Assembly: GCA_035299305.1 (NCBI GenBank)
Contig: DATGWV010000386.1
Span: 1 to 5,814, forward strand
Length of the DNA: 5,814 nt
Reading direction: 5' to 3'
Origin: BJHL01 sp035299305
Lineage (GTDB): Bacteria > Planctomycetota > Phycisphaerae > Phycisphaerales > UBA1924
Shown here: positions 5,266 to 5,814 of the stretch, piece after piece
Layout of the letters: each line of letters starts with the position of its first letter
How positions within the stretch are numbered: the first letter of the stretch is position 1
Notes under the pieces: model-generated
What the model was told of the DNA's origin: nothing
Databases searched by the model: none
Seen by the model: only the letters and a program-made list of their open reading frames with translations
Translations under genes and position numbers: made by a program

Positions 5266-5814
5266 TCACTCCCCCACCACCACTCTCGGCAATCCAAACA
5301 CCTCCGGATTGATGTACGTCCCGCGCATCTGCTCGGTCTTCTCCACCTCCGGCACGATCCGATGCTGCTGCGCATACGCATCGCGCCGAATGCCCGTCAC
5401 TTGCCAGCTCACTTCCACATTCGGCACACTCGTCCGCACGCGAAACGTCGCGGCCTGCCCCTTCACATCCGGATCCACCTTGCTCACGACCTTCGCCCAC
5501 ACAAACTCATTGCTGTCAGCTTCATCAATCACCGTCAGTTGATAGCGATAGTCACCATTGAGCGCGGTGAAGTACGTCGGCAACGTCACCGTCGCATACC
5601 CGCTCGCGTCGGTCGTCACGACGCCGTTGTAGATCGTCATCATGTCCGGACTCTCCACGCACACGTGCCACAGCTCTTTGTTCGCCGGGTCCAGCGGATG
5701 ATCAATGCGAAACGCCTTCGCCGCCGCCGTCAGCGTGTTGCTCACATCCACATTCCCCGAGAAGTACCCCGCGCGCCCCGCCAGCGGCGCAGTGCCGAAG
5801 ACACCCCACCCGCT
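5266..5814 (-). CDS. C-terminal part of a large protein with conserved IDHPLDPANK module
   Basis: The reading frame is open to the window edge and encodes the last 182 residues of a longer protein; its true start lies beyond 5814. A GTG at 5751 is inside the conserved region and is not a start. From the visible N-terminal end it reads GWGVFGTAPLAGRAGYFSGN, then VDVSNTLTAAAKAFRIDHPLD, with later blocks VESPDMMTIYNG, LPTYFTALNGDYRYQLTVI and VEVSWQVTGIRRDAYA, ending near INPEVFGLP. I recognise this as a conserved C-terminal module found in long repetitive proteins of planctomycetes, cyanobacteria and other bacteria, where Gly-rich G-x-G-V-x-G/AGYF segments precede it, as in tail-fibre-like or surface proteins. 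Its biochemical role is not known to me. The insert DEADSNEFVWAKVVSKVDPDVKG is specific in detail. The gene converges on tkt and shares the hairpin at 5195-5220. Confidence 0.85.
   Translation of the reverse strand, partial: SGWGVFGTAPLAGRAGYFSGNVDVSNTLTAAAKAFRIDHPLDPANKELWHVCVESPDMMTIYNGVVTTDASGYATVTLPTYFTALNGDYRYQLTVIDEADSNEFVWAKVVSKVDPDVKGQAATFRVRTSVPNVEVSWQVTGIRRDAYAQQHRIVPEVEKTEQMRGTYINPEVFGLPRVVVGE

Noticed and set aside
4676..5542. A 288-codon plus-strand frame covering the tkt 3' end and beyond
   Set aside because: Ser/Thr/Pro/Ala-rich frameshifted reading of tkt that runs through the terminator and antisense to the conserved minus-strand gene.
5266..5751. A complete 161-residue protein starting at the GTG at 5751
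   Set aside because: The frame stays open upstream to the window edge and the residues before the GTG (GTAPLAGRAGYFSGN) belong to the same conserved module, so the gene is partial rather than short.

Overview
The window looks like chromosomal DNA from a member of the Planctomycetota, most likely the Phycisphaerae. It is GC-rich. The best clue is the minus-strand surface protein, whose C-terminus carries paired repeats of the form D-x-N-x-N-G-[VI]-[FY]-P-E-D-x-D followed by a Gly-Gly-(x)-Cys ending. I associate this GC-type dockerin-like anchor with Phycisphaerae secreted proteins. The assignment comes from remembered family patterns, not from a search.

Layout: (1) Positions 1-1119, plus strand: the beta sliding clamp of DNA polymerase III (dnaN), lacking only about its first 15-20 residues, which lie upstream of the window. 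(2) Positions 1120-1300: a convergent gap with weak hairpins. (3) Positions 1301-2824, minus strand: a secreted protein with signal peptide, about seven propeller-like repeats, a probable beta-sandwich and the C-terminal dockerin-like pair. (4) Positions 2825-3120: a divergent intergenic region that should hold promoters for genes on both sides; it contains several short inverted repeats but no convincing sigma-70 promoter. (5) Positions 3121-5091, plus strand: a complete transketolase of the animal-like type. (6) Positions 5092-5265: a convergent gap with a cluster of palindromes and one very clean hairpin that can terminate transcription from both sides. (7) Positions 5266-5814, minus strand: the C-terminal 182 residues of a larger protein that continues beyond the window and ends in a widespread conserved module (core IDHPLDPANK...VESPDMM).

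The genes do not form an operon: strands alternate (+, -, +, -), so each is probably its own transcription unit. Two are housekeeping genes (replication clamp, pentose phosphate enzyme) and two encode likely secreted or surface proteins of unknown function. dnaN and tkt show strong bias to C- or G-ending codons, while the 1301-2824 gene looks less biased by eye. I found no RNA genes, CRISPR arrays, insertion sequences or clear replication origin, and no convincing new multi-gene system. The most distinctive items are the anchor repeats, the animal-type transketolase and the palindrome cluster behind it.
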